A model generated the notes under the pieces. That model did not search any database. It was given only the letters and a program-made list of their open reading frames with translations, and had not been told where the DNA came from. From positions 1 through 31,652 of the forward strand of contig CAYNID010000016.1 of NCBI GenBank assembly GCA_964397425.1: a DNA stretch of 31,652 nucleotides, written 5' to 3'. The translations under genes and the position numbers were made by a program. Shown piece by piece: positions 1-7,537 of this stretch (positions are counted from its first letter, which is position 1; each line of letters begins with the position of its first letter). Source of the DNA: Hallerella sp964397425. GTDB lineage: Bacteria > Fibrobacterota > Fibrobacteria > Fibrobacterales > Fibrobacteraceae.

Positions 1-2
1 AC

Positions 3-182
3 CGGAACGTCCGTTCCAAGGCCATCGCGGAAGGACGGGCCGAGGGCCTAGCCAAAGGGCGAGCGGAAGGACAAATTCAGAAAGCTTGCGATGTGGCGAA
101 AAGGATGAAACAAAAAGGTTATCCAATTCAAGTAATTGCGGAAATTTCCGGCCTTTCGGAAGAGGAAATTCAAAAACTCTGA
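3..182 (+). CDS. C-terminal end of a probable Rpn-family (PD-(D/E)XK) nuclease/transposase-like protein, partial
   Basis: The gene enters from the left edge and ends at the TGA at 180-182, leaving about 59 codons. The visible part begins with a low-complexity helix of repeated EGRAEG/AKGRAEG steps, then a short tail ending in GLSEEEIQKL. This Glu-Gly-Arg-Ala ladder plus a small terminal helix-turn-helix-like tail (ending in LSxEEIxxL) is typical of the C-terminus of Rpn/PDDEXK_2-family nucleases, which exist in many copies in gut bacteria and are linked to RecA-independent recombination. The catalytic domain lies outside the window, so the family call rests on the tail alone. A bidirectional terminator follows at 255-297. 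Confidence 0.55.
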   Translation, partial: RNVRSKAIAEGRAEGLAKGRAEGQIQKACDVAKRMKQKGYPIQVIAEISGLSEEEIQKL

Positions 183-254
183 AATCCAAACAAGAGTCCT
201 TCCCCGGTTTCATTTTAACGTGAAATGCGCTGAACCACCATCTTCGGCAATAGA

Positions 255-297
255 AAAAGTAATCCCTTGCGGCTCCGACCGCCACCGGATTACTTTT
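255..297. terminator. bidirectional intrinsic terminator between converging genes
   Basis: An 11-bp perfect outer stem (AAAAGTAATCC at 255-265 pairing with GGATTACTTTT at 287-297) encloses a GC-rich inner hairpin (GCGG/CCGC). A short T run on the plus strand and an A run at 254-258 give U-tracts in both directions. It lies between the Rpn-like gene on the plus strand and the end of lgt on the minus strand. The remaining bases of the 183-370 gap show nothing else. Confidence 0.65.
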
Positions 298-370
298 GTA
301 GCAAATAAGTTGAATTTGGAATCAGCTTCAGCCTTTTTCACCATCGACTGGCGGCAGGATCAATCAAAAC

Positions 371-1252
371 TCATTTTTCTTTTGAACGTTCCCATTCCGC
401 CCGCATTTCTCGACGATGTTCCCAAATAAAGATGCCTATTCCCGTGAGAATCATCAAAACGCAAAGAGTTTGTCCTCGACTCATCCCAAAGAAATCATTC
501 CTTCCAAGGAAATTGTCCGGGTGGCGGAAAAATTCAATGAAGAACCGGAAAGTCCCGTATCCGATGAGATACAGGGGAAACATCTGATTTTTGAAACATT
601 TATAACGATGCAGCCAAAACAGGATGCCAAAAAGGACCAGCCCTTCAAAACAAAGTTCATAAAGTTGAGAGGGGTGACGGAGCTGCAAATCATGTGCCGC
701 CGGAAAGAGCATTCCAATCGGACTAGTCGTCACTTCTCCAAACAATTCCCCATTCACAAAATTCCCCCAACGCCCCCAGCTGTATCCAAGGGGAACCGCT
801 AAAAATCCCAAATTCAACGTTCCCCAAACCGGCAAATGATTCCGCTTCATGCCCAAAATGCCAAAGAGGATGGCTCCGATAAGCCCTCCATGATAAGACA
901 TTCCAGAAATTCCCACGAAATAAAGCCCCTGAACCGAATCGTAGCGGAACGGCGCTATAATTTCCAATGGATGGGAAAGGTAATACGCCGGATTGTAAAA
1001 GAGAATGTATCCCAACCGCGCACCGATTAAAATTCCCACCACAACCCAAGTCACAAAACTGTCCATCTGCTCTTTTCTGATGCCAAGTCCATTTTTGACA
1101 TTCATCTTCCAAATGACCGCATAGCAGGTGGCGAACGCGAATAGATACATGAGCCCATACCAATGTACGGGAAAACTGCCCAGGTGGACAGCCACTCCGT
1201 CAAAATGAGTCGGAATCAGATTCCACCAAGAATAATTTGGAATTTCAGTCAT
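371..1252 (-). CDS. lgt: prolipoprotein diacylglyceryl transferase (Lgt)
   Basis: The 293-residue inner-membrane enzyme transfers diacylglycerol from phosphatidylglycerol to the lipobox cysteine of prolipoproteins, the first step of lipoprotein maturation. The protein is highly hydrophobic with several membrane segments. It carries the Lgt signature GRWGNFVNGELFGE, the YHGGL loop with its conserved His, and HPSQLYE. The start at 1252 is chosen because AAAGGA lies just upstream and the protein then begins MTEIPNYSWW, as family members do. An in-frame ATG 72 bases upstream lies inside the preceding gene and would add a non-homologous extension. The ATG overlaps the end of the transpeptidase gene by 8 bases, suggesting translational coupling. 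The several lipoproteins in this window would be its substrates. Confidence 0.95.
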   Translation of the reverse strand: MTEIPNYSWWNLIPTHFDGVAVHLGSFPVHWYGLMYLFAFATCYAVIWKMNVKNGLGIRKEQMDSFVTWVVVGILIGARLGYILFYNPAYYLSHPLEIIAPFRYDSVQGLYFVGISGMSYHGGLIGAILFGILGMKRNHLPVWGTLNLGFLAVPLGYSWGRWGNFVNGELFGEVTTSPIGMLFPAAHDLQLRHPSQLYELCFEGLVLFGILFWLHRYKCFKNQMFPLYLIGYGTFRFFIEFFRHPDNFLGRNDFFGMSRGQTLCVLMILTGIGIFIWEHRREMRAEWERSKEK

Positions 1253-2489
1253 GGAAATTTTCCTTTGCCCAAGAATTAATGAGAAGGGCGGCCACTTGTG
1301 AAGCCACCTGAGTACGCATTTCACCGTGAACCTGCATAATGACCAGAATCAAGGCTCTGTCCGGATTAGAACGGCTTTGGGCAAAGCCCATGAACCAATC
1401 GTAACGGCCTTTGGGATTTTGACCGTCCAAAGAGCCCGTCTTACCGCCAATCTTCAAATCATCAAAAACTTTTCGGGAAATGTAGCGGGTTGTCATATAC
1501 CGGCGAGAAGTCCCCTTTTTAGCCGTGGCGACCATCGCATTTTGAAGTCCCCAATAAACTCCGGCAGAAAACGGTTCCAGCCCAAGTGAAGACTCTTTTG
1601 ATGGCGCATACCCCGAAGCTCCGTTTTTTTCCCAGGGAATTTCCAACGGTTTTTGTGTGACAATGGAACGGACCATCGCTGCGGCCTGGAGCGGCGAAAG
1701 AGTCGTATTTTCCGTAAACCCACAAGCCACTTCGGCAAGGCCATAGCCTGAATCCGGCGGCGTATAAAGGCTCCGCTCGGGAAGTCCCAAGGGGAACGTC
1801 CGATTGAATCCAAATTTTTCAGCGGCGCGTTCTAAGCGTTTCGCACCGACGCGCATTCCGATGAGCGCTATCGGCGGATTGAAAGATTTCGCATAAGCGT
1901 CTTCGACCGAGACCTCTGGACCCCGATAATTTTCAGGAACGCTGAGCTGCCTTTTATACAAAGTATGCGCCCTGCCGATCAGGGGTACGCTTGAATGGGA
2001 AGAATAGACATTGGATTCGAACGCGGCGGCTACAGTCACCGTTTTCGCAAGACTCGCCGCAGGAAAAGTCGCCCGCGACAGAAAATCGGGTTCCGCCTGA
2101 ACAACGCCGTCTTTTCGTTCTCCCCAGGCAATGATTTCATTCGTTTTCGCATCAACCGCCAAATACAGAGCATTGTCCGGATGGTAACGGCGCAAATAAG
2201 TGTCCATGAGACGGGCAAGCCCGGTATCCTTCTGAGCGTAAACGTGCTTTAAGTCAATAGCCCGGGACGCCTGATTTTCAATGTGCCCGGGAATCACCGA
2301 ATCCGGGACAACGCGCTGCGGAAGGGTGTCTTCATTTTCCAGATTTTTTTCGCGTTTCGAATCTTCCCCTTCGCCGCCGAAAACGCAACGGGAACACTGT
2401 ATCACGCAAAAAAGGCAGGCGACAATGAGCAAAGCCCGATTGACCAGGCGCCATTTGCGGGGAAGCCTCTGAGGAAATCGGGAGATCAT
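1245..2489 (-). CDS. penicillin-binding protein, transpeptidase domain
   Basis: The 414-residue protein is membrane-anchored by one N-terminal segment (residues ~17-33) and has a periplasmic transpeptidase domain for peptidoglycan cross-linking. The three penicillin-binding motifs are present: SLAK at 146-149 (acyl-ester Ser146), SFN at 202-204 and KTG at 350-352 in GGKTGSL. It is shorter than FtsI or PBP2 (about 570-650 residues) because it lacks their N-terminal dimerisation domain, so it may be a minimal or specialised PBP. Residues 37-80 are charged and probably unstructured. Its ATG overlaps the stop of orn in an ATGA, and its own end overlaps lgt. Which class it belongs to (division, elongation or accessory) cannot be told. 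Confidence 0.88.
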   Translation of the reverse strand: MISRFPQRLPRKWRLVNRALLIVACLFCVIQCSRCVFGGEGEDSKREKNLENEDTLPQRVVPDSVIPGHIENQASRAIDLKHVYAQKDTGLARLMDTYLRRYHPDNALYLAVDAKTNEIIAWGERKDGVVQAEPDFLSRATFPAASLAKTVTVAAAFESNVYSSHSSVPLIGRAHTLYKRQLSVPENYRGPEVSVEDAYAKSFNPPIALIGMRVGAKRLERAAEKFGFNRTFPLGLPERSLYTPPDSGYGLAEVACGFTENTTLSPLQAAAMVRSIVTQKPLEIPWEKNGASGYAPSKESSLGLEPFSAGVYWGLQNAMVATAKKGTSRRYMTTRYISRKVFDDLKIGGKTGSLDGQNPKGRYDWFMGFAQSRSNPDRALILVIMQVHGEMRTQVASQVAALLINSWAKENFHD

Positions 2490-3058
2490 CGGACTAAGTG
2501 GAAAATGGTCTTTTTGTAATACACCAATTCGGCAATGCTTTCGCGGATATCGTCTAGCGCCTGATGACGTTCCTGTTTTTCAAATGCGGGAAGTTCCGGA
2601 AACCAGCGGAAAGCGAGCTCCTTGATGGAAGACACGTCCACGTTGCGGTAACTGAGCCAATTTGAAATTTTCGGCATATACTTGTATAGGAAGCGGCGAT
2701 CCTGTGTTATGGAATTTCCACACAAAAGATTTCCACTGTGCACCCTGTCGTGCTCCACCGTAAACGGACGGATGAAGTCCAACGTGGCCTTTTCCGCTGC
2801 GGCGCAGTCATACCGCGAATGCCGGACCCGCTCCACCAGTCCGCTTTGCGTGTGGTGACGTCGATTCCAATCGTCCATTCCGACAAGGACGTTTTCCGGC
2901 TGATGAATGGCAATGACAGGACCTTCTTTCAAGATGTTCAAATCCGGATCGGTGACAATGGTCGCAATTTCCAGAATGACATCCCGCTCCGGATCCAACC
3001 CGGACATTTCCAAATCCATCCAAACCAAATTGGGGGCGGTCTTATTTTGAATAGTCAT
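2486..3058 (-). CDS. orn: oligoribonuclease
   Basis: The 190-residue 3'-5' exoribonuclease degrades nanoRNAs, including pGpG from cyclic-di-GMP turnover, to mononucleotides in the cytoplasm. It matches the Orn family over its full length. The first Exo motif is WMDLEMSGLDPE (residues 13-24), the family signature GNSITQDRRFLYKYMP is present, and the last motif HQALDDIRESI supplies the DEDDh histidine and aspartates. No strong Shine-Dalgarno sequence precedes the ATG; the upstream bases are AT-rich. It is the first gene of an overlapping operon orn-PBP-lgt and diverges from fabF across an 84-base gap. Confidence 0.93.
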   Translation of the reverse strand: MTIQNKTAPNLVWMDLEMSGLDPERDVILEIATIVTDPDLNILKEGPVIAIHQPENVLVGMDDWNRRHHTQSGLVERVRHSRYDCAAAEKATLDFIRPFTVEHDRVHSGNLLCGNSITQDRRFLYKYMPKISNWLSYRNVDVSSIKELAFRWFPELPAFEKQERHQALDDIRESIAELVYYKKTIFHLVR

Positions 3059-3066
3059 TTAATATC

Positions 3067-3080
3067 AAATTTATAAATTT
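3067..3080. promoter_or_regulatory. 14-bp AT palindrome in the orn/fabF divergent promoter region
   Basis: AAATTTATAAATTT is a perfect palindrome, so it offers a TATAAA-like -10 element on both strands. It lies 8 bases from the orn start and 62 bases from the fabF start. No convincing -35 boxes flank it. It could be a shared -10 or an operator; this is inference from symmetry and position only. Confidence 0.3.
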
Positions 3081-3142
3081 ATGAAGTAGAATCAAAAAAC
3101 GCCGTTCTTTGGACGGCTCCACACCTTAACCAAAGGAAAAAT

Positions 3143-4378
3143 ATGGAAGAAGTTGTCATTACCGGAATGGGCTGTGTCACATCGCTCGGAAACACTCCGG
3201 AAGAACTTTGGGCAAACTTGCTCGCCGGGAAATCCGGCATTTCAACCATCGAAAACATGGACACATCCGCATACGAAGTCCATTTCGCCTCCGAAGTGAA
3301 AAAATTCGATGATTCCGAAAATTTTAACGCCCGCGACCAAAAGCGTTACTCCCGCAATATCCGCTACGCCGTGTACGCCGCATTGAACGCCGTAAAAAAT
3401 TCCGGACTGGAGCTGGAAAAAGTCGACAAATCCCGCGCCGGTGTCATCGTCGCTTCCGGCATGGGCGGCATGGATATTTATTATGACGGCTCCGCGACTC
3501 TTGCCACAAAAGGCCCGCGCCGCGTATCGCCGTTTTTCATTCCAATGTCCATCACCAACATGGCGACAGGAGAAATTTCCATCCGCCTGGGATTCATGGG
3601 CCCGAATTTTGTAACCACATCCGCCTGCGCCTCTTCAAACCACGCGCTAATCGCCGCAGCAGACCAAATCCGTCTCGGACGCGCCGATGTCATGATCGCC
3701 GGCGGTTCTGAAGAAGCCGTCACCCCCGTCGCCCTCGCCGGATTTGCGAACATGCACGCCCTTTCCCGCCGAAACGACGCTCCGGAAAAAGCCTCGCGCC
3801 CCTTTGACAAGGACCGCGACGGATTCGTCATCGGAGAAGGCTCCGCCGTCATGGTTCTCGAAAGCCGTTCCCACGCCGAAAAGCGCGGAGCAAAAATTTT
3901 AGCAACCATCGCGGGAGTCGGCCTTTCCGCTGACGCCCACCACATCACCGCGCCTCGTGAAGACGGTGCCGGCGTGAAACTGGCCATTGAATCGGCTCTC
4001 CGCGACGCGCATCTTGAACCGCAACAAGTCGGCTACATCAACACGCATGGAACCTCGACTCCGCTGGGAGATGTTGCAGAATGCAAAGCCATTTACGACA
4101 TTTACAAAGGCGACGTATCCGGATTGAAGATAAACTCATCCAAATGCATGATTGGCCACATGCTGGGCGCGGCTTCTGCCGTCGAAGGAATCGTTTCCAT
4201 CTGCTCCCTCATTGACCAGAAAATCCACGGGACAATCAATGTCGACGAACAAGATCCGAGAATTCAATTGGACGTTTGCAAGAACGGTTCCGTAGAACAC
4301 AAGTTCGACTACGCGATGTCCAACAGTTTCGGTTTTGGCGGACACAACAGCGTCGTCATTTTTGGCCGCGCCAAGTAA
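3143..4378 (+). CDS. fabF: beta-ketoacyl-ACP synthase II (FabF)
   Basis: The 411-residue condensing enzyme of fatty-acid elongation extends acyl-ACP with malonyl-ACP. The Cys-His-His triad is visible: Cys162 in TSACASSNHAL, His302 in NTHGTSTPLGD and His339 in MIGHMLGA, with conserved Lys334 just before it. The C-terminal glycine-rich FGFGGHN motif is intact. Length and residue spacing match E. coli FabF closely. The start at 3143 has AAAGGAAAA upstream. No acpP or fabG adjoins it, so it is not part of a fab cluster here. A strong terminator at 4398-4422 ends the transcript. Confidence 0.96.
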   Translation: MEEVVITGMGCVTSLGNTPEELWANLLAGKSGISTIENMDTSAYEVHFASEVKKFDDSENFNARDQKRYSRNIRYAVYAALNAVKNSGLELEKVDKSRAGVIVASGMGGMDIYYDGSATLATKGPRRVSPFFIPMSITNMATGEISIRLGFMGPNFVTTSACASSNHALIAAADQIRLGRADVMIAGGSEEAVTPVALAGFANMHALSRRNDAPEKASRPFDKDRDGFVIGEGSAVMVLESRSHAEKRGAKILATIAGVGLSADAHHITAPREDGAGVKLAIESALRDAHLEPQQVGYINTHGTSTPLGDVAECKAIYDIYKGDVSGLKINSSKCMIGHMLGAASAVEGIVSICSLIDQKIHGTINVDEQDPRIQLDVCKNGSVEHKFDYAMSNSFGFGGHNSVVIFGRAK

Positions 4379-4397
4379 TCCGTTTTTTCTGACAAGG

Positions 4398-4422
4398 TCC
4401 CCCGGCAACCGGGGGATTTTTT
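4398..4422 (+). terminator. intrinsic terminator of fabF
   Basis: A perfect 8-bp stem TCCCCCGG/CCGGGGGA (4398-4405 and 4409-4416) with a CAA loop is followed by six T residues. It starts 20 bases after the fabF stop. It also shows that the next gene cannot begin further upstream. Confidence 0.9.
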
Positions 4423-4451
4423 GTGGCGTTCAAAATTTCTATCGTTTAGCC

Positions 4452-5414
4452 GTGCCTTGGAAATCGTGGACATTTTCCATTTTGTTAATCGTCTCTACCG
4501 CTTTCGCCGAAAGCGTTCCGCTTCCTTTGGATTCATCTACCCCGGATTCTACAGGAGCCAAGGAAAACTTTTCCGAAGAAGTGGAATTCGATTGTTGGTC
4601 AGAAGCGCCCGGCTCCGACAGCGCACAAGTATTTTCACCGCTTAAATTCAGCGGGATGGTAGCCCTCACCGCTGCAACTTACGGAGCGGCTTACGGACTT
4701 GTCTTCGCCAAAGGTTGGTGGGACGAAGAAGGTTCGCACTTCCATTTTGAAAATGACTTCGAATACGCCAAGAACGTCGATAAACTCGGCCATTTTTCAG
4801 CAGGCGTACTCTTTGCCGAAGTTTTTTATCAAGGATACCACTGGGCAGGACTCACAGAATTCTCTTCGTACACAGCGGCAGCTGTTTCGGCGATGCTCAC
4901 CCACGTGGCGATAGATGTCAAAGACGGATTTTCTCCCGAATGGGGATTCAGCATTTTTGACGTACTCTCCGGAACCTTGGGCGGACTTTACCCAATGGCA
5001 AAGCGTTACATTCCCGCGTTCAAATACTTCGACTTGAAATGGAGTTATTGGATAAATACAAAAGCGTATTACCGTCAAAGCGACACGGGCGTTTTCACCG
5101 ACGACTATTGCAACCAGACATATTGGGTGTCCCTCAAAATTTACCGGATGTTGCCCCAATCCTTAAAACGCTACTATCCATCATGGTTGGCGCTTGCCGC
5201 AGGGCTCAGCATCGATGAAGGCGTGTTCCAGCACGAAAAGGGACATTACGAAATTTACATTGCGTTGGACTATGATCTCGAAGCCGTTTTCAAACCGCAG
5301 AAACGGTGGTCAAAAAGCCTTGTCCGGGCGTTGAATTACATCAAGTTTCCCGCCCCGACAATCCAAGTTTATCCCGATGTCAAATTCCATTTGCTGTATC
5401 CCATCAAATTCTAG
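4452..5414 (+). CDS. exported DUF2279-family protein
   Basis: The 320-residue protein has a clear signal peptide (PWKSWTFSILLIVSTAFA, cleavage near AFA|ES). The GTG at 4452 is chosen as the start because it gives exactly this signal peptide and lies downstream of the fabF terminator; no ATG exists in frame until far inside the protein, and no good Shine-Dalgarno sequence is seen. The core (NVDKLGHFSAG, then an E/D-rich helix with VKDGFSPEWGFSIFDVLSGTLGG) matches DUF2279, a family of predicted periplasmic or membrane-associated proteins with conserved His and Asp residues whose function is unknown. The C-terminal half is aromatic-rich and alternates polar and hydrophobic residues, so outer-membrane association is possible. 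It ends 18 bases before gmd and may be co-transcribed with it. Confidence 0.7.
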   Translation: MPWKSWTFSILLIVSTAFAESVPLPLDSSTPDSTGAKENFSEEVEFDCWSEAPGSDSAQVFSPLKFSGMVALTAATYGAAYGLVFAKGWWDEEGSHFHFENDFEYAKNVDKLGHFSAGVLFAEVFYQGYHWAGLTEFSSYTAAAVSAMLTHVAIDVKDGFSPEWGFSIFDVLSGTLGGLYPMAKRYIPAFKYFDLKWSYWINTKAYYRQSDTGVFTDDYCNQTYWVSLKIYRMLPQSLKRYYPSWLALAAGLSIDEGVFQHEKGHYEIYIALDYDLEAVFKPQKRWSKSLVRALNYIKFPAPTIQVYPDVKFHLLYPIKF

Positions 5415-5432
5415 CATGGCGGAGTTTATTTT

Positions 5433-6458
5433 ATGAACATGAAAAGAGCACTTATCACAGGCATCACCGGTCAAGACGGTTCTTATCTCGCAGAATTTTT
5501 GCTTGAAAAAGGCTACACGGTTTTTGGATTGGTCCGCCGCAAGAGCAAGCTGGACTTCAACAATGCAGAGCATTTGAAGGGAAAAGTAACCTTCATTTTT
5601 GGCGACATGACCGATCTCGCCTCGCTCCTCCGCGCCATGGAAATTGCAAAGCCCGATGAAATTTACAATTTGGCAGCCCAATCCTTTGTCACAACTTCAT
5701 GGGAAACGCCCCTCAGCACGGCAGACATCAACGCCATCGGTGTCACGAACCTGCTCGAAGCCATCCGGCTTTCCAAACCGGACACCCGATTTTACCAGGC
5801 CTCCACCAGCGAGATGTTTGGCAAAGTACAAGCCGTTCCGCAGAATGAATCCACGCCTTTTTACCCGAGAAGCCCCTACGGCGTATCCAAACTTTACGGG
5901 CACTGGATTACACGGAACTACCGGGAAAGTTACGGGATGTTCGCCTGTTCCGGCATTCTTTTCAACCACGAGTCCGAACGCCGTGGAGCAGAATTTGTCA
6001 CACGCAAAATCACGATTGCCGTTGCAAAAATTGCCGCCGGAAAACAAGAATTTCTGGAACTGGGCAATTTAAACGCCAGCAGAGACTGGGGACATTCCGC
6101 CGATTACGTCCGCGCCATGTGGCTGATGTTGCAACAAGAAACCGCCGACGATTACGTTGTCGCCACAGGAAAAACGCACAACGTCAGAGAATTCGTCAAA
6201 TTGGCGTTCGCCGCCGCCGGAATGGATTTAGAATTCCATGGCGAAGGGGAAAACGAACACGCCACCCTCCGGGGAACCGACAAAGTCCTTGTCAAAGTGA
6301 ACCCCCAATTTTTCCGCCCCGCCGAAGTGGACCTTTTGATTGGCGACGCATCCAAAGCCAAAAAACAACTCGGCTGGGAACCGAAAATTTCTTACGAAGA
6401 ACTGGTCATGCGCATGGTCAACAGCGACAAGAAGCTCCTCGCCGAAGGAAAGCTCTGA
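5433..6458 (+). CDS. gmd: GDP-mannose 4,6-dehydratase
   Basis: The 341-residue NADP-dependent SDR enzyme converts GDP-D-mannose to GDP-4-keto-6-deoxy-D-mannose, a precursor of GDP-D-rhamnose, GDP-L-fucose and related sugars. It has the Rossmann motif TGITGQDGSYLAE (from residue 9), the catalytic STSEMFG (Thr125, Glu127), Tyr149-xxx-Lys153 (YGVSK), and the GMD-typical NHESERRG and RDWGHSADYV segments. The start at 5433 follows GGCGGAG with normal spacing; a second ATG two codons later is less well placed. Its TGA overlaps the ATG of the next gene by one base, so the two are translationally coupled. Confidence 0.95.
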   Translation: MNMKRALITGITGQDGSYLAEFLLEKGYTVFGLVRRKSKLDFNNAEHLKGKVTFIFGDMTDLASLLRAMEIAKPDEIYNLAAQSFVTTSWETPLSTADINAIGVTNLLEAIRLSKPDTRFYQASTSEMFGKVQAVPQNESTPFYPRSPYGVSKLYGHWITRNYRESYGMFACSGILFNHESERRGAEFVTRKITIAVAKIAAGKQEFLELGNLNASRDWGHSADYVRAMWLMLQQETADDYVVATGKTHNVREFVKLAFAAAGMDLEFHGEGENEHATLRGTDKVLVKVNPQFFRPAEVDLLIGDASKAKKQLGWEPKISYEELVMRMVNSDKKLLAEGKL

Positions 6459-7336
6459 TGCCCAACACATTGGTCGTCGGAGCATCGGGGTTTGTCGGAG
6501 CGTATCTTGTCCGCGAACTCGAAAATGCCGGGCATCGCGTTTCACAGGCGAATTTTCCCGAATTCGATTTACGGGATAAGGCTGTCGTTGAAAATTTTGT
6601 GCAAAAGGCCTCTCCCGATTTCGTGGTGAATCTCGCCGCGGTGAGTTCCGTCGGGGAAAGTTGGAAAGACCCGGAAAAAACGGTGGACGTGAATGTTTTG
6701 GGAACCCTCCATTTGCTTGACGCCGTGCAAAAATACGCGCCCCACGCAAAGACGCTCCTCGTCGGCAGTGCCGAGGAATACGCTCCCAAAAATTCTCCGC
6801 TGGCGGAAACGGATCCACTTGAAGCGAGCAATCCTTACGGCATTTCGAAAATCGCGCAGGAAAATTTCGCCGCACTTTACCGCAAAAAGTATGGCATGAA
6901 AATCGTTTGCACGCGCTCTTTCAACCATACGGGCGTAGGACAGTCGCCGACATTCGCCTTGCCGAGTTTTTGCAGGCAAGTCGCGGAAATCGATAGGAAT
7001 GGACGCTCGGGAAAAATTTTCGTGGGGAATCTCTCCGCGGTCCGCGATTTTTCGGATGTGGAGGATGTCGTCCATGTTTATCGGATGCTTCTCGAAAGCG
7101 AAAACGATTTTCCGGTTTACAATGTGGGCTCGGGCATCGCATATTCCATGAAGGAACTTTTGATGGAAATCGTCGGCTTTGCGAAAGTTCCCGTTGAAAT
7201 CGTCCAAGATTCCGCCATAATGCGCCCAGTCGATGTCCCCTATATTTGCGCAGACAATTCCCGGATTCGGAAATTTTGGCGCGGAACGCCCATTTGCGAA
7301 ACGATTCGGAAAATGTTTGAATTTTATAGGAATTAG
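6458..7336 (+). CDS. rmd: GDP-6-deoxy-D-lyxo-4-hexulose reductase (GDP-D-rhamnose synthase)
   Basis: The 292-residue SDR protein has the nucleotide-binding motif GASGFVGAYL (residues 8-17), Ser104 in VGSAEEY, Tyr127-xxx-Lys131 (YGISK) and the RSFNHTGVGQ segment typical of Rmd. It is expected to reduce the 4-keto product of the upstream dehydratase to GDP-D-rhamnose for surface polysaccharide or glycoprotein. It lacks the features of fucose synthase (GMER). The start is set by the TGATG overlap with gmd; a longer in-frame extension would lie inside gmd. No glycosyltransferase follows directly and no terminator is seen. The exact sugar product is inferred from the family. Confidence 0.85.
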   Translation: MPNTLVVGASGFVGAYLVRELENAGHRVSQANFPEFDLRDKAVVENFVQKASPDFVVNLAAVSSVGESWKDPEKTVDVNVLGTLHLLDAVQKYAPHAKTLLVGSAEEYAPKNSPLAETDPLEASNPYGISKIAQENFAALYRKKYGMKIVCTRSFNHTGVGQSPTFALPSFCRQVAEIDRNGRSGKIFVGNLSAVRDFSDVEDVVHVYRMLLESENDFPVYNVGSGIAYSMKELLMEIVGFAKVPVEIVQDSAIMRPVDVPYICADNSRIRKFWRGTPICETIRKMFEFYRN

Positions 7337-7403
7337 GAGTCTGGAGGTTGGAGCTGGTGATTCGAGTTTAGATTTGCGAACAGTTGAAGTTCGCTTCGAT
7401 ATT

Positions 7404-7459
7404 CTAATAACTAATCTCTGATAACCGACAACTGACCACTGGCAACTAATCCCTATTTA
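7404..7459. repeat. tandem degenerate heptamers, consensus CTRAYMA (8 units)
   Basis: Eight consecutive 7-base units sit in strict phase, all close to CTRAYMA (for example CTAATAA, CTGATAA, CTGACCA). They lie in the 200-base gap between rmd and the decayed Fib_succ_major gene. The rest of the gap shows no gene. Related units in both orientations occur at 8936-8996. Confidence 0.7.
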
Positions 7460-7537
7460 CTCCTCCCTACACCCATCCCGCTGAATTTTTTTACCTTTTT
7501 CCGCCAAATATATTCCTCTTCCCGGAGATTGGCTTAA

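Noticed and set aside
4335..4451. A longer N-terminus for the DUF2279 protein, starting inside fabF
   Set aside because: It would cross the fabF stop and terminator and bury the signal peptide; GTG 4452 fits better.
6228..6875. A 215-codon minus-strand frame across the gmd/rmd junction
   Set aside because: Shadow of two well-supported overlapping genes.
7404..7459. Heptamer tract as a CRISPR array
   Set aside because: Units are 7 bases with no spacers; no cas genes are present.
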